Below are positions 21,660-30,295 of a DNA stretch of 64,000 bases, piece by piece. Made by a program: the position numbers and the translations under genes. Within the stretch, counting starts at the first letter, position 1. Every line of letters begins with the position of its first letter. A model generated the notes under the pieces. That model was not told where the DNA came from and did no database searches. It saw only the letters and a list, made by a program, of their open reading frames with translations. The DNA comes from Methanobrevibacter millerae (lineage in GTDB: Archaea; Methanobacteriota; Methanobacteria; Methanobacteriales; Methanobacteriaceae): positions 1 to 64,000 of the forward strand of contig NZ_FMXB01000012.1 of the NCBI RefSeq assembly GCF_900103415.1. The letters run 5' to 3'.

Positions 21660-22420
21660 AATACACCCCCTCCTTTTTATAACATTAGTTATATTCTAAT
21701 GTTACGGAGAGTCTATAGTGATATATATTTTTGATATATTCAAATATATAATGTTTATTACTTTTCGAACAGTTTGAATAAAATCTAAAAAAATAAACAT
21801 TTTCATAATTAATTTAGATAAATAGCCAATATCATATAATTTTTTAGATTAAAGATTGCATAGTTACAACCAATAAAATTAATTTAATATATGGCACTAG
21901 TATTACATTTTGAATTAATACTTTAACGAATGATTAATATAAAAGCTATTTGCGCCGTATAAGGCCATAATTCCAATTATTTAATGTTCATTGACTATGA
22001 ACAATCAAATTCATAGATTCCTAATTATGTTCAATTTTTAAAATGTATTTTTTATACAATGTTTAAAATCAGACATAACGATTATTTAAATAGAAAATTA
22101 GCAATGTTATAAATAAATCATATTCAAATAAAATAATACTTTTTAGCCCAAAATGAAAAATTGTTAATACATTATGATTAATGAACAAAACACAATATAA
22201 GATTATACATTTTCAAGAAAATTGAAATGAAAAGGCAAGTATTATAATATTAATTATATAGGTAAAGAAAGGATTTCAATAAACATCAAATAAAGCCAAT
22301 TCTAATTATATAAATATATAATTATATTGTAAACTTCAAATGCATAAAAAGTACTAATGTCACAACTAAAAAAGATTTATTACTTCTTAATAATATAATT
22401 ATACTACAGAGGTAAACGAA
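21660..22420. other. Divergent AT-rich spacer between adhesin and symporter genes
   Basis: No credible ORF or tRNA is visible. The left end carries the adhesin ribosome site (GGAGGGGGTG on the minus strand) and inverted repeat. The right end has TATA-like runs near 22308-22330 and 22391-22406 ahead of the symporter gene. The rest is low-complexity A/T sequence. Confidence 0.6.
21680..21704. promoter_or_regulatory. Inverted repeat at the adhesin promoter/leader
   Basis: TAACATTAG (21680-21688) and CTAATGTTA (21696-21704) are perfect 9-bp arms around a 7-nt loop. On the minus strand a TATA-like stretch (about 21721-21732) precedes the repeat by roughly the archaeal TATA-to-start distance, so the palindrome sits at or just after the transcription start, upstream of the GGAGG ribosome site. 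It could be an operator or a leader hairpin. Confidence 0.55.
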
Positions 22421-23719
22421 ATGATAGAGAAAGTAAAAAAGATTAGCCTCGGAAACTGGATGCTTATCGGAATGCTTCTTGGTTTTCTTGTGGGCTTACT
22501 GTTAAATTTCTATGTACAAAATCCATTCATCAAAAACGTTATCCTTATAGACAACGTATTCTATTTGGGAGGAACGGGATTTATAAAACTTATGAAAATG
22601 CTGGTTGTGCCTTTGGTCTTCTTTTCGATTGTAGTCGGTGTGGCTTCAATTTCAGACATTAAAAAAATCGGTGCAATCGGAGGAACAACAATACTGATAT
22701 ATCTGGTAACGACAGCGATTGCGGTGAGCGTCGCCCTTATGATAGCAGGCGTAATCCAGCCGGGCACAGGGCTTAACATGTCAGGACTTGCGCAAGCCAA
22801 CGTTACCACAAACACGACTGTTACCGATACCATTCTGGGCATGATACCGGACAATCCCTTCAGTTCACTTGCAAACGGTGACATGCTGCCGGTAATCATT
22901 TTCGGACTGCTTGTGGGTATTATACTGGCCAAATTAAGGGAAGAGACACAGGTAGTAAACGATTTCTTTACTCAGGGAAACAAGATCATGATGGAAATGA
23001 CCCGTATCGTGATGAAATTCGCTCCTATCGGAATTTTCTGTCTGATGGCAAAGACCTTTGCATCCCTGGGCTTTGAAGGGCTGCTGCCGCTGGCCAAATA
23101 CGTATTGTGCGTGCTTGTAGGCCTGGCGATACAGGCGTTCGTCGTCTATCCGAGCCTGATGGTTATCGCAACAAGGCTGAACCCTATCAAGTTCTTCAAG
23201 AAGTTCATATCAGTAATGTTTTTCGCGTTCTCATCATCAACTTCAAACGCAACGATTCCATTGAACCTGTCAAAGCTTTCCGAACTGGGAGTTTCACGTG
23301 AAGTCTCCTCATTCACCATTCCTTTGGGTGCCACCATCAACATGGATGGAACGGCAATAATGCAGGGCTGTGCGGTAATGTTCGCATCGCAGGCATACGG
23401 AATAGATTTGGGAATGAGCGCGCTTCTGACGGTAGTCTTTACTGCGGTAATGGCTTCAATAGGAACGGCAGGAGTTCCTTCAGTCGGACTGATTACGCTG
23501 AATATGGTGTTCAATTCAGTTGGCCTTCCGGTTGATGCAATAGGAATCATCATGGGAATAGACCACATCCTGGACATGTTCAGAACTGCGGTAAACGTTA
23601 CGGGAGACGCAATCTGTACAATTATCGTCTCATTCAGAAACAAGTCCATGGACGTTGACGTGTTCAACGGCAAAAAGGCTCCTTCGGAAGAGTCATGGGA
23701 TGACATAACCCAATTTTAA
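22421..23719 (+). CDS. Na+/H+-dicarboxylate (glutamate) symporter, DAACS family
   Basis: A membrane carrier of 432 residues, the usual family length, that imports an acidic amino acid or C4-dicarboxylate with sodium or protons. Visible family signatures are the serine-rich hairpin SSSTSNATIP at about 271-280, the NMDGTA motif at about 307, and the late D-(M)-F-R-T-x-x-N-V-x-G-D motif at about 388-400. Multiple hydrophobic segments start in the first 35 residues. The start ATG follows a GAGGT ribosome site. It is a single gene, divergent from the adhesin and convergent with serS. The substrate (glutamate, aspartate or dicarboxylate) cannot be decided from sequence alone. Confidence 0.93.
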   Translation: MIEKVKKISLGNWMLIGMLLGFLVGLLLNFYVQNPFIKNVILIDNVFYLGGTGFIKLMKMLVVPLVFFSIVVGVASISDIKKIGAIGGTTILIYLVTTAIAVSVALMIAGVIQPGTGLNMSGLAQANVTTNTTVTDTILGMIPDNPFSSLANGDMLPVIIFGLLVGIILAKLREETQVVNDFFTQGNKIMMEMTRIVMKFAPIGIFCLMAKTFASLGFEGLLPLAKYVLCVLVGLAIQAFVVYPSLMVIATRLNPIKFFKKFISVMFFAFSSSTSNATIPLNLSKLSELGVSREVSSFTIPLGATINMDGTAIMQGCAVMFASQAYGIDLGMSALLTVVFTAVMASIGTAGVPSVGLITLNMVFNSVGLPVDAIGIIMGIDHILDMFRTAVNVTGDAICTIIVSFRNKSMDVDVFNGKKAPSEESWDDITQF

Positions 23720-23774
23720 AAAACACATTAAAGCCATCGCCATTAAATTTTAATAATAAAAAAAGAGAGGGAAG

Positions 23775-25052
23775 CTATTTTTTAGCTTCAATAATTGTTT
23801 TTCCGTTCATGTAAGGGACAAGCACTTCAGGAATCTTTACGCTGCCGTCAGGCTGCTGGTAGTTTTCCAGAATGCAACACATTGTTCTTTCGGTTGCAAT
23901 TGCAGTACTGTTTAGGGTGTGCAGTATCTGGGCGTCTCCTGAACCTGCCCTTCCGAAACGGGTTTTGGTTTTTCTTGCCTGATAATCCTTACAGTTAGTG
24001 CATGAAACAAGCTCCCTGAAGGCCTTTGAACCAGGGAACCATGCTTCCAAATCATATTTTATAGCAGCATTGTCATTTAAAGCAGATGAGACAATAGCTA
24101 TTATCTGATACGGAAGACCGAGCTTCTGATAAATCCTTTCGGTAACCTCCATCAGGTGATTGTGCTGGTTTCTTGAATCTTCAGGAGTGGAATAGATGAA
24201 CTGCTCAATCTTTTCAAACTGGTGAACCCTGAATATACCAAGGGTATCCTTACCGTGGGATCCGGCCTCCTTTCTAAAGCAGGTTGAAAGTGCACAGTAC
24301 CTTAAAGGCAATTCATCGGGAGATATGATTTCGTTTCTGTGCAATGCAGCTAAAGTCTGCTCTGCGGTTGCAATTAAATACATATCTTCATTTTCAACCT
24401 TGTATAATGTTTCGTAGAATTCGCCAAGCTCTGAGGTTTCGGCTGCGACTTCTCCTTTTACAAAGAAAGGAGTCTGCATAGGAATGTAGCCTTCGCTTTC
24501 AAGTTCGGACAATGCAAACTGGATTAACGCAAGGTTCAAATGGAGTATGTCCCTTTTCAGATAGTAGAAACGGGCTCCTGCAATGCTTGCTGCGGTTTCC
24601 AGGTCAGCACCGTCAATTTTGTTAATCAAATCAACGTGATTTAGAAGCTCAAAGTCATATTCAGGTATTTCGCCGTATGTTCTGACTACGACGTTATCGT
24701 CTTCCGTGTCCGAAATCGGCACATCCTCGTCTATGATGTTTCCGACCTTGTATCTGAAATCGTCCCTGAGCTTGAGATATTCCTCGTTTTTAGCACTTAA
24801 TTCCTTAATTTCTGTTGCAACTTCCTTGGATCTTTTTATTACTTCCTCTAAATTACCTTCCTCTTTGGCTTTCTTGAATGATTTTGATAATTTATTTTTT
24901 TCAGATCTCAAAGCGTTTAGTTTCCTTTCACCTTCTCTCCATAAGGTATCATATTCAATTACCTTGTCAACGTTTTCAGTGCTTCTGAATCTTTTCTTCT
25001 CAGAGTCAATAATTATTTCCGGATTTTCTCTGAACAATTTAATATCTAACAA
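23775..25052 (-). CDS. serS: Seryl-tRNA synthetase (canonical type)
   Basis: Charges tRNA-Ser with serine in the cytoplasm. The 425 residues contain the N-terminal two-helix coiled-coil arm (about 30-105), class II motif 2 (FRKEAGSHGKDTLGIFRVHQ, about 257-277) and motif 3 (about 380-400, ST-x-IATERT...ENYQ). It is the common bacterial/eukaryal-like SerRS, not the rare methanogenic-type enzyme found in some methanogens. The start is a TTG at 25052: a stop lies five codons upstream and an AGGGGA-like ribosome site precedes it, so no ATG alternative exists upstream. A T-rich tract on the minus strand just past the stop (about 23755-23770) may terminate it. Confidence 0.96.
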   Translation of the reverse strand: MLDIKLFRENPEIIIDSEKKRFRSTENVDKVIEYDTLWREGERKLNALRSEKNKLSKSFKKAKEEGNLEEVIKRSKEVATEIKELSAKNEEYLKLRDDFRYKVGNIIDEDVPISDTEDDNVVVRTYGEIPEYDFELLNHVDLINKIDGADLETAASIAGARFYYLKRDILHLNLALIQFALSELESEGYIPMQTPFFVKGEVAAETSELGEFYETLYKVENEDMYLIATAEQTLAALHRNEIISPDELPLRYCALSTCFRKEAGSHGKDTLGIFRVHQFEKIEQFIYSTPEDSRNQHNHLMEVTERIYQKLGLPYQIIAIVSSALNDNAAIKYDLEAWFPGSKAFRELVSCTNCKDYQARKTKTRFGRAGSGDAQILHTLNSTAIATERTMCCILENYQQPDGSVKIPEVLVPYMNGKTIIEAKK

Positions 25053-25888
25053 TTTGTGTCCCCTTTAAAATCTTTTATCACTATATAATTATTATACTCA
25101 TATTTTTTAAACTTAATCATTGACATCACAAATTTTTCAGTTGAACCCATAACCAAGATTATTTTCCAGATTCTGAAATTTCGTGCATTAGCTAATATGT
25201 AATATATATGTAAACTAATGAAAAATATACAAACAATGAAGATAATGTAAAATAGGACAAGTAATAAAAGCATGGAAATTAATGAATATCATATAAGAAG
25301 TATCATTTGAATATAGTAACATATAGTGAATTGCATACATTGATAATTATGTTAAATAATATAAATGTAGTGAATAATAGAAGCATACAAAATATGGTGA
25401 ATTATACCTTTGAGTATGTGATTTCTCAATTCATCATTTCATCCGGCAGCTGAGCCTGAAGAAAAAACATCATCCCCGAAATAAGATTTGAAATAGATTT
25501 CATAGCTTTCATTGAAAAAGAAGGAATTAAACAAATATACGGAAAAAAGGTTATAAATGAACAAAACTTAATTATTTTAATGAAATGATAAAATTAATTC
25601 AAAAAAATCTATTGTAGACAAAAAAAATTTTCTACAATATATATGGTCTGAGACTCCTCATGATTTAAAAATTCAAAATGAATGATTAAATTGCCTGAAC
25701 ATGAAAAGTTAAATTACTTCAAAAAAACAAATCTAATTTCAGAAATTCAGAGCGTGTTTACCCCTGGTGAAAGTTTACAATATACAATTCCAAAATGAAC
25801 AGATACACATTTGAAAAAATAAAGATAGCAAAAATAGAAATAAAAAAATTATTTGGCCTGAATCAATTAATAAACAAGTAAATTAAAA
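25053..25888. other. Long AT-rich gene-poor spacer with possible gene remnants
   Basis: No intact gene is supported. An inverted repeat (TATTGTAGA 25610-25618, TCTACAATA 25631-25639) lies in the middle. Two plus-strand stretches read as coding-like peptide but with in-frame stops: about 25394-25588, and about 25690-25880, which reads roughly KMNRYTFEKIKIAKIEIKK before a stop. This looks like decayed sequence rather than simple promoter space. Confidence 0.45.
25394..25588 (+). pseudogene. Possible decayed small gene
   Basis: From the ATG at 25394 the frame reads MVNYTFEYVISQFIISSGS, then two in-frame TGA codons close together, then continues as RKNIIPEIRFEIDFIAFIEK and on to NEQNLIILMK and a stop at 25588. 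The even amino-acid composition after the stops hints at former coding sequence. The family is not recognised and chance is possible. Confidence 0.22.
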
Positions 25889-26242
25889 TTAATCGATTTC
25901 TCTGCTTATCATTGACCTTCCCATTCGGGTATTGTCCAGTAACTTCAAATTGTCATCCACATCATATTTTAAGTTGGTAACGAGATCTATTTCCTCATTC
26001 CAGCCTTCCCTTTCGGAAGTTCTAAGCTTCTCCCATCGCTCATAATCCTCATCAACAGGAATTCCGTTCTTTTTAACGTTTTCAATGGTCGTAAAGAACT
26101 TCAATTGAATGCTTTCACGCAGCTCCAATAGCTGATTGTACTCTTCCAAAAGATTATCCAGCTGAAACGACATCAAACGCAATTTTTCACATTCCAGCTC
26201 CAATTCCAATCTCTCAACTTCACTATTAGTCATATTAATCAT
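25889..26242 (-). CDS. Hypothetical coiled-coil protein (117 aa)
   Basis: Family not recognised. Residues 5-50 form a Glu/Leu-rich predicted coiled coil (E-V-E-R-L-E-L-E-L-E-C-E-K-L), followed by a charged helical tail ending MISREID. It has no signal peptide or membrane segment, so it is probably cytoplasmic. Its start overlaps the end of the upstream 89-residue gene by 8 bp, so the two are almost certainly translated from one mRNA. The M at residue 4 is an alternative start. Confidence 0.7.
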   Translation of the reverse strand: MINMTNSEVERLELELECEKLRLMSFQLDNLLEEYNQLLELRESIQLKFFTTIENVKKNGIPVDEDYERWEKLRTSEREGWNEEIDLVTNLKYDVDDNLKLLDNTRMGRSMISREID

Positions 26243-26504
26243 TAATTTTTTCTAAAACTTCCCTGTATTGGGATTCATCTATTTTATCTTCATTTTTCTT
26301 CAGGAGAATCTTCAAATGACCTTTACAGTAAAAGCAATTATAGATTTGCTCGTTTGTAATGGCTGCAAAACAGATTCTGGAAAGCTGATCTGGCGTAAAT
26401 TCTCCGGAAAAATTTTTAAACTCAATTAATATGGACTCTGCACGCTTAAAATTGTTTGCTGCAAACAAGTCCCTTATTTTGAATTCAACCTCATGCGGAT
26501 GCAT
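26235..26504 (-). CDS. Hypothetical protein (89 aa), first gene of a two-gene unit
   Basis: Family not recognised. A small mostly helical soluble protein with one Cys pair (NCFYC at about 55-59). The TATA-like sequence TTTATAAATA at about 26520-26529 lies 16-25 bp before the ATG, suggesting a leaderless or nearly leaderless transcript starting at the gene. It overlaps the following 117-residue gene by 8 bp. Confidence 0.7.
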   Translation of the reverse strand: MHPHEVEFKIRDLFAANNFKRAESILIEFKNFSGEFTPDQLSRICFAAITNEQIYNCFYCKGHLKILLKKNEDKIDESQYREVLEKIND

Positions 26505-26590
26505 AATATCACAATTAGTATTTATAAATATTAAGATATATGAAATTTTTCAATTGAAAAAAAAAGAATTTTAATAATGTTAAAACATTA

Positions 26591-26971
26591 TTAATCGTTA
26601 ATAAGCAGTTTATCCTTAAAGCTGCTACGGATTTTGCCTTTGGTTTCATCATTGAATTTGGTATCACCCATATCCTCATCAATGCTGAACATAGCCAGTT
26701 CATAAACAATCCTGTTGAGAGCCTGGCCCTTTTTAGTCAATATGTATTCAACGTCACGTTCGTATCTCTTGGATATCCTTTCAATTAGCCCGTCCTTTTC
26801 CATGGATTTCAGGCAATTGCTCAATACTTTATTTGACAGCTTAGGTTTGTCTTTTTTAAACTCTGAAAAGCGAGTTTTTCCAAAAAACAAATCTCTGAGA
26901 ATTTCAACAACCCATTTCTTTCTAATCAAGCTGACTGATAATTCAATTGGACATTTGCTGTAGGCACTCAT
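26591..26971 (-). CDS. HxlR/DUF24-family winged-helix regulator
   Basis: A DNA-binding transcription factor of 126 residues. The family hallmark is the N-terminal CP-x-E motif (C7) followed by a winged helix (L-I-R-K-K-W-V-V-E-I-L-R-D-L, then RFSEF and the recognition helix LSNKVLSNCLKSMEKDGL) and wing (T-K-K-G-Q-A-L). Many relatives sense redox or electrophiles through that Cys. A GGAGGT site lies 7 bp before the ATG and a TATA box (TTTATATATG) about 40-50 bp upstream, so it is transcribed alone. The target is unknown; the nearby possible RNA promoter at 27058 and the ArsC/Spx-like gene are candidates only by proximity. Confidence 0.88.
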   Translation of the reverse strand: MSAYSKCPIELSVSLIRKKWVVEILRDLFFGKTRFSEFKKDKPKLSNKVLSNCLKSMEKDGLIERISKRYERDVEYILTKKGQALNRIVYELAMFSIDEDMGDTKFNDETKGKIRSSFKDKLLIND

Positions 26972-27086
26972 TCAAATTACCTCCAAGTAATCATATAGGC
27001 TTTTTTATCATATATAAAGTTATCGTTTTTAAGAAGTTACTGAATGGTTACCAAAAGCTTTTATATAACGAATGCCGAAGTTTAAA

Positions 27087-27232
27087 TTGAAAGTTTTAGT
27101 ATCTAGGACTTTCAAATATCAGAACAACTGCTTATAATATCTCAACTCCCAACAATCCCATATTTCCCAACTAAATAGATTTTACGGTTGTTTTGGTATT
27201 GAAAGGGGATATCTAATCCCCACTAATTTTTT
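27087..27232 (+). ncRNA. Possible small RNA between hxlR-like and arsC-like genes
   Basis: A plus-strand TATA-like box (TTTATATAAC, about 27058-27067) is followed at promoter distance by an inverted repeat (TTGAAAGT 27087-27094, ACTTTCAA 27108-27115). The stretch ends with a terminator-like hairpin GGGGAT-5 nt-ATCCCC (27205-27221) and a T-run (27224-27232). No ORF fits. The hairpin could instead act for the facing arsC-like gene, so this is tentative. Confidence 0.35.
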
Positions 27233-27241
27233 AAAAAAAGA

Positions 27242-27592
27242 TCATAAAAGGTTTTCTTCCCATTCCTTGACCTTAAATCCGGTCAGGACAAGATCATCCT
27301 TTACAATAACAGGCCTTTTGACGAGCATACCGTCGGTTGCAAGCAGTTTCAGCTGTTCGTCTTCAGACATTTCAGGGCGTTTGTCCTTGAGATTCAGTTC
27401 ACGGTATTTCATTCCGCTTGTGTTGAAAAACCTGTTCAGTGAAAGACCACTTTTCTCATACCATTCCTTCAATTCCTCATAGGTAGGATTGTCTTCAATG
27501 ATATCCCTTCCTTCAAAATCAATATTCTTTTCTTCAAGCCATTTTTTAGCCTTGCGGCAGGTTGAACATTTCGGGTAGTAAACAAATAACAT
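27242..27592 (-). CDS. ArsC/Spx-family thioredoxin-fold protein
   Basis: A protein of 116 residues of the arsenate reductase/Spx/YffB family. The N-terminal Y-Y-P-K-C-S-T-C-R-K-A loop has C9 and C12, followed by the family E-E-K-N-I-D-F and the conserved R-P-V element near residue 93. The CxxC form is shared with Spx-like members, and whether it reduces arsenate is unclear. It is the last gene of the purF-to-arsC-like minus-strand run, 21 bp after the HAD gene. A T-rich tract and hairpin (27205-27240) lie just past its stop. Confidence 0.88.
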   Translation of the reverse strand: MLFVYYPKCSTCRKAKKWLEEKNIDFEGRDIIEDNPTYEELKEWYEKSGLSLNRFFNTSGMKYRELNLKDKRPEMSEDEQLKLLATDGMLVKRPVIVKDDLVLTGFKVKEWEENLL

Positions 27593-27613
27593 GATTATAG
27601 ATTGTATTTCAAC

Positions 27614-28258
27614 TTAAAAATACTTTAGTATCTGGGAAAACTCGTCAACGCATTCAAGCACATAATCGTTTTGCCAGACATTTTCATCGCCGTAGCCCCA
27701 CTTCACTACAATACAGTCGATTCCGGCGTTTTGAGCGGTTTTAATGTCAGTACCCGAGTCGCCAATATAAACTGCCTGTGAAGGTGAAACTCCCGCCTTT
27801 TCAATGATTTTATTTATTCCTTCAGGAGAAGGCTTTGACGGCGTATCGAAGTTATGCCCTTCAATCAATACAAAATCAATGTCATCAAAAAACCTGTCAA
27901 CAAAAGACTCGATGGAATCAGTAAAGCGGTTTGAATTAATGGCCAACAAAACCCCCATTTCCTGCAGTTTCAAAAGTAACTCATGAGACCCAGGAAACGG
28001 AAGGGTATTTTCCTTTTCAGAATTATAATAGATATCCAGATAGGTCTCCTTAAGGGCTTCCATGTTTTCGGGAGTGTTTTGATCCTTTAACACAAGAGAA
28101 AGGATTTCATCGATGTTTCCGCCCAAACATGAAAAGAACTCCTCACGGTTTAAGCATTCAAAACCAAGTTTAGCCAACGCCTCATTAAAGCAGATGACAA
28201 CATCATCCACCGAATTGAAGAGCGTTCCGTCAAAATCAAAAATAGATAGCTTTTTCAT
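27614..28258 (-). CDS. HAD-family phosphatase (phosphoglycolate phosphatase-like)
   Basis: A soluble phosphatase of 214 residues. Motif I is DFDGT with nucleophile D8 and acid D10; motif II is the Ser of INSNR at about 112; motif III Lys lies in SKPSPEG; motif IV is GDSGTD. The helical cap between motifs I and II is the PGP/Gph subclass 1A arrangement. Its ATG overlaps the end of the upstream NifH-like gene by 4 bp (ATGA), so the two are translationally coupled. The substrate is unknown. Confidence 0.88.
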   Translation of the reverse strand: MKKLSIFDFDGTLFNSVDDVVICFNEALAKLGFECLNREEFFSCLGGNIDEILSLVLKDQNTPENMEALKETYLDIYYNSEKENTLPFPGSHELLLKLQEMGVLLAINSNRFTDSIESFVDRFFDDIDFVLIEGHNFDTPSKPSPEGINKIIEKAGVSPSQAVYIGDSGTDIKTAQNAGIDCIVVKWGYGDENVWQNDYVLECVDEFSQILKYF

Positions 28259-29049
28259 AAAAATCCTTTGAAAAATTCCTCAAGTTCCTCATCGCTCATG
28301 GGTTCGGGAAGTGAAGGCTCTTCATTGTTCATAATGCTTAAAGCAAGGTCACGGTATTCGCAGGCTTCCTCTGATTCAGGGTATTTTTCTACAACAGTCT
28401 TTGCATCTAATTCACTTTCCTGAATCAAATTGCTTCTGTGGATTGTGCCTAGTACATGGGTTCCTATCTTTTTGGCAAATTCATTTACTATTTCCTCTTC
28501 ATTATTTACGTTTCGGCAGTTGCATACGATTCCCGTAAGGTTTCCCTTAAGCTTCTTAATGCCTCTGACAATGTTGTTTGCGGCATAAAGTGACATGAAC
28601 TCGCCTGATGTAACGATTACCACCTCATCAGCGTATTTTTCACGCAAAGGAACTGAAAATCCTCCGCAGACAACGTCACCCAATACGTCATAGATGACAA
28701 CGTCCAGATCCTCGTCGAATACTCCGAGATTTTCAAGCCTTTTCATTGCGACAATGACTCCACGTCCTGCGCATCCGACACCGGGTTCGGGGCCTCCGCT
28801 TTCAACGCACAATATATCCTTATAACCTTTAAAGACAAAATCATCCCTTTCAGCGTTTCTGTTTTCCTTGATTGTCCTTACGACTGTCGGGATTCTTTTT
28901 CCGTATAACGTACGAGTCGTGTCGGCCTTGGGATCACAGCCTATAACCAGACAGTTTAAACCGTCGTTTGCATATACAGCAGACAGGTTAGCCACTGTCG
29001 TACTCTTTCCAATACCGCCTTTTCCGTAAATAGCTATTTTTTTAATCAT
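28255..29049 (-). CDS. cfbC: NifH-like ATPase, probable F430 biosynthesis reductase CfbC
   Basis: A homodimeric iron-sulfur ATPase of the NifH/BchL superfamily. The P-loop is GKGGIGKST near residue 9. The two Cys that bind the bridging 4Fe-4S cluster are seen in GVGCAGRG and GDVVCGGFS. CfbC delivers electrons to CfbD for reductive cyclisation of Ni-sirohydrochlorin a,c-diamide on the way to coenzyme F430, and all methanogens need it. No nifD/K or cfbD is in the window, so a different NifH-like role is not excluded. A TTG at 29064 extends the frame, but the ATG at 29049 with AGAGGTCA just upstream is preferred. It overlaps the U32 gene by 8 bp. Confidence 0.75.
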   Translation of the reverse strand: MIKKIAIYGKGGIGKSTTVANLSAVYANDGLNCLVIGCDPKADTTRTLYGKRIPTVVRTIKENRNAERDDFVFKGYKDILCVESGGPEPGVGCAGRGVIVAMKRLENLGVFDEDLDVVIYDVLGDVVCGGFSVPLREKYADEVVIVTSGEFMSLYAANNIVRGIKKLKGNLTGIVCNCRNVNNEEEIVNEFAKKIGTHVLGTIHRSNLIQESELDAKTVVEKYPESEEACEYRDLALSIMNNEEPSLPEPMSDEELEEFFKGFL

Positions 29050-30289
29050 CCTGTGACCTCTCAACTAATTTATATACAAAATCGTTTTTTCTAACCTTTT
29101 CGGGAAGCAATACTCCTACATTGGAGTTTTTAGAAACATTTTGGACATCTTCGCCTTCAACCTGCATGGAATCTATTGTATGGGTTATGGAACCTGTGGT
29201 CTTTCCCTGGATTATTATCTTATCTCCGATTTGTAAATCATCCCAGACCCTCAGCTCAGCCACATTAACCCTGTTGTAATAGTTGACAACCTGTCCGATG
29301 TCCTTTTTAATGTATTTTGACTGATTGTCTTCACTTGTCTCAAATGGAGTGTTGAAATAGAAATTGGTGTCAAAGCCCCTGTTGAAAACGCTGGTTAAAT
29401 CATCCATCCATTCATCCCGTACATTATACTCGGAAGGGTTTTCATTGTATGAATCGATTGCCTGCCTGTAGATTCCGGTTACCATCGCCCCGTAATCAGC
29501 GCTTCGGGCTCTTCCCTCTATTTTAAACGAATCGACACCGCTTTTCATCAGTTCGGGAATGTATTCTATCATGCACATGTCCTTTGGAGAAAAGAAGTTT
29601 GTCCTGTAGCTTTCATCATCGCTTCCAGTTATAATGAAGCGTTCATCCTCAACGTCTGAGAAGTTAACGACATTGTCCTCTCCTTCCTCATAGGTAAGCG
29701 TCCAGTTCTTTCGGCATGGCTGAAGGCAGTCACCACAGTTGGCGCTTCTTCCATACAGCCCGTAGCTTAAAAAGCATCTTCCGGATACCGCCATACATAT
29801 TGCTCCGTGAACGAATATCTCAGTTTCAATTGGAGACTTTGAAGCGATTTCAGTAATTTCCCTTAACGAGAGCTCGCGTGAAAGTATCGCCCTTTTGGCA
29901 CCCAGCTTCTTAAGTGTCTTTAGGGTATATGAATTTGTGACGTTTTCCTGAACGCTAATATGGGCTTCAAGGCCGTTTGAAACGCAATTTTCTATTAATC
30001 CAATGTCTGATAAAATGAGTCCGTCGATTTCAGAAGAAGAAATTATCTCCAAATTAGAATCAAGTTGCGAAGCCAGCTTCTCGTTTAAAATTATATTTGT
30101 GCCCAGATATGTCTTTGCGGAGTATTCCTTGGCTATTTTGGAGACTTCGCTTAAGTCCTCCAGTGAAAAGTTGCGGGCATTAGCTCTCATGTTAAAGTTA
30201 TCCAACCCAAAATAAACGGCATCCGCACCGTTTTCCAGTACGGCACGAAGAGATATGAAATTTCCTGCGGGAGCCAATAATTCTACCAT
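29042..30289 (-). CDS. Peptidase U32-family protein
   Basis: A TIM-barrel protein of 415 residues. It starts ELLAPAGN and has the U32 signature E-x-F-V-H-G-A-I-C-M-A-V-S-G-R-C-F-L-S at about 155-173, followed by the cysteine-rich R-S-A-N-C-G-D-C-L-Q-P-C-R. Bacterial relatives (TrhP, RlhA) hydroxylate tRNA or rRNA using prephenate and an iron-sulfur cluster held by these Cys, so an RNA-modifying role is more likely than proteolysis. It begins 6 bp after the purF stop and overlaps the CfbC-like gene, placing it in the middle of one operon. Confidence 0.88.
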   Translation of the reverse strand: MVELLAPAGNFISLRAVLENGADAVYFGLDNFNMRANARNFSLEDLSEVSKIAKEYSAKTYLGTNIILNEKLASQLDSNLEIISSSEIDGLILSDIGLIENCVSNGLEAHISVQENVTNSYTLKTLKKLGAKRAILSRELSLREITEIASKSPIETEIFVHGAICMAVSGRCFLSYGLYGRSANCGDCLQPCRKNWTLTYEEGEDNVVNFSDVEDERFIITGSDDESYRTNFFSPKDMCMIEYIPELMKSGVDSFKIEGRARSADYGAMVTGIYRQAIDSYNENPSEYNVRDEWMDDLTSVFNRGFDTNFYFNTPFETSEDNQSKYIKKDIGQVVNYYNRVNVAELRVWDDLQIGDKIIIQGKTTGSITHTIDSMQVEGEDVQNVSKNSNVGVLLPEKVRKNDFVYKLVERSQDD

Positions 30290-30295
30290 GTTATC

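Noticed and set aside
23146-23706. 186-residue minus ORF within the symporter gene
   Set aside because: Antisense shadow of a well-supported transporter gene.
25046-25273. 75-residue minus ORF upstream of serS
   Set aside because: It overlaps the serS start, has a low-complexity hydrophobic beginning and no ribosome site or family similarity; likely chance in AT-rich sequence.
26515-26709. 64-residue minus ORF overlapping the HxlR gene
   Set aside because: It is a shifted-frame shadow of the regulator's C-terminal coding sequence running into the spacer.
28255-29064. Reading the NifH-like gene as nitrogenase nifH
   Set aside because: No nifDK, nifB or other nitrogen-fixation genes are near, and the P-loop neighbourhood with K-A-D-T-T-R fits the F430 reductase branch better.
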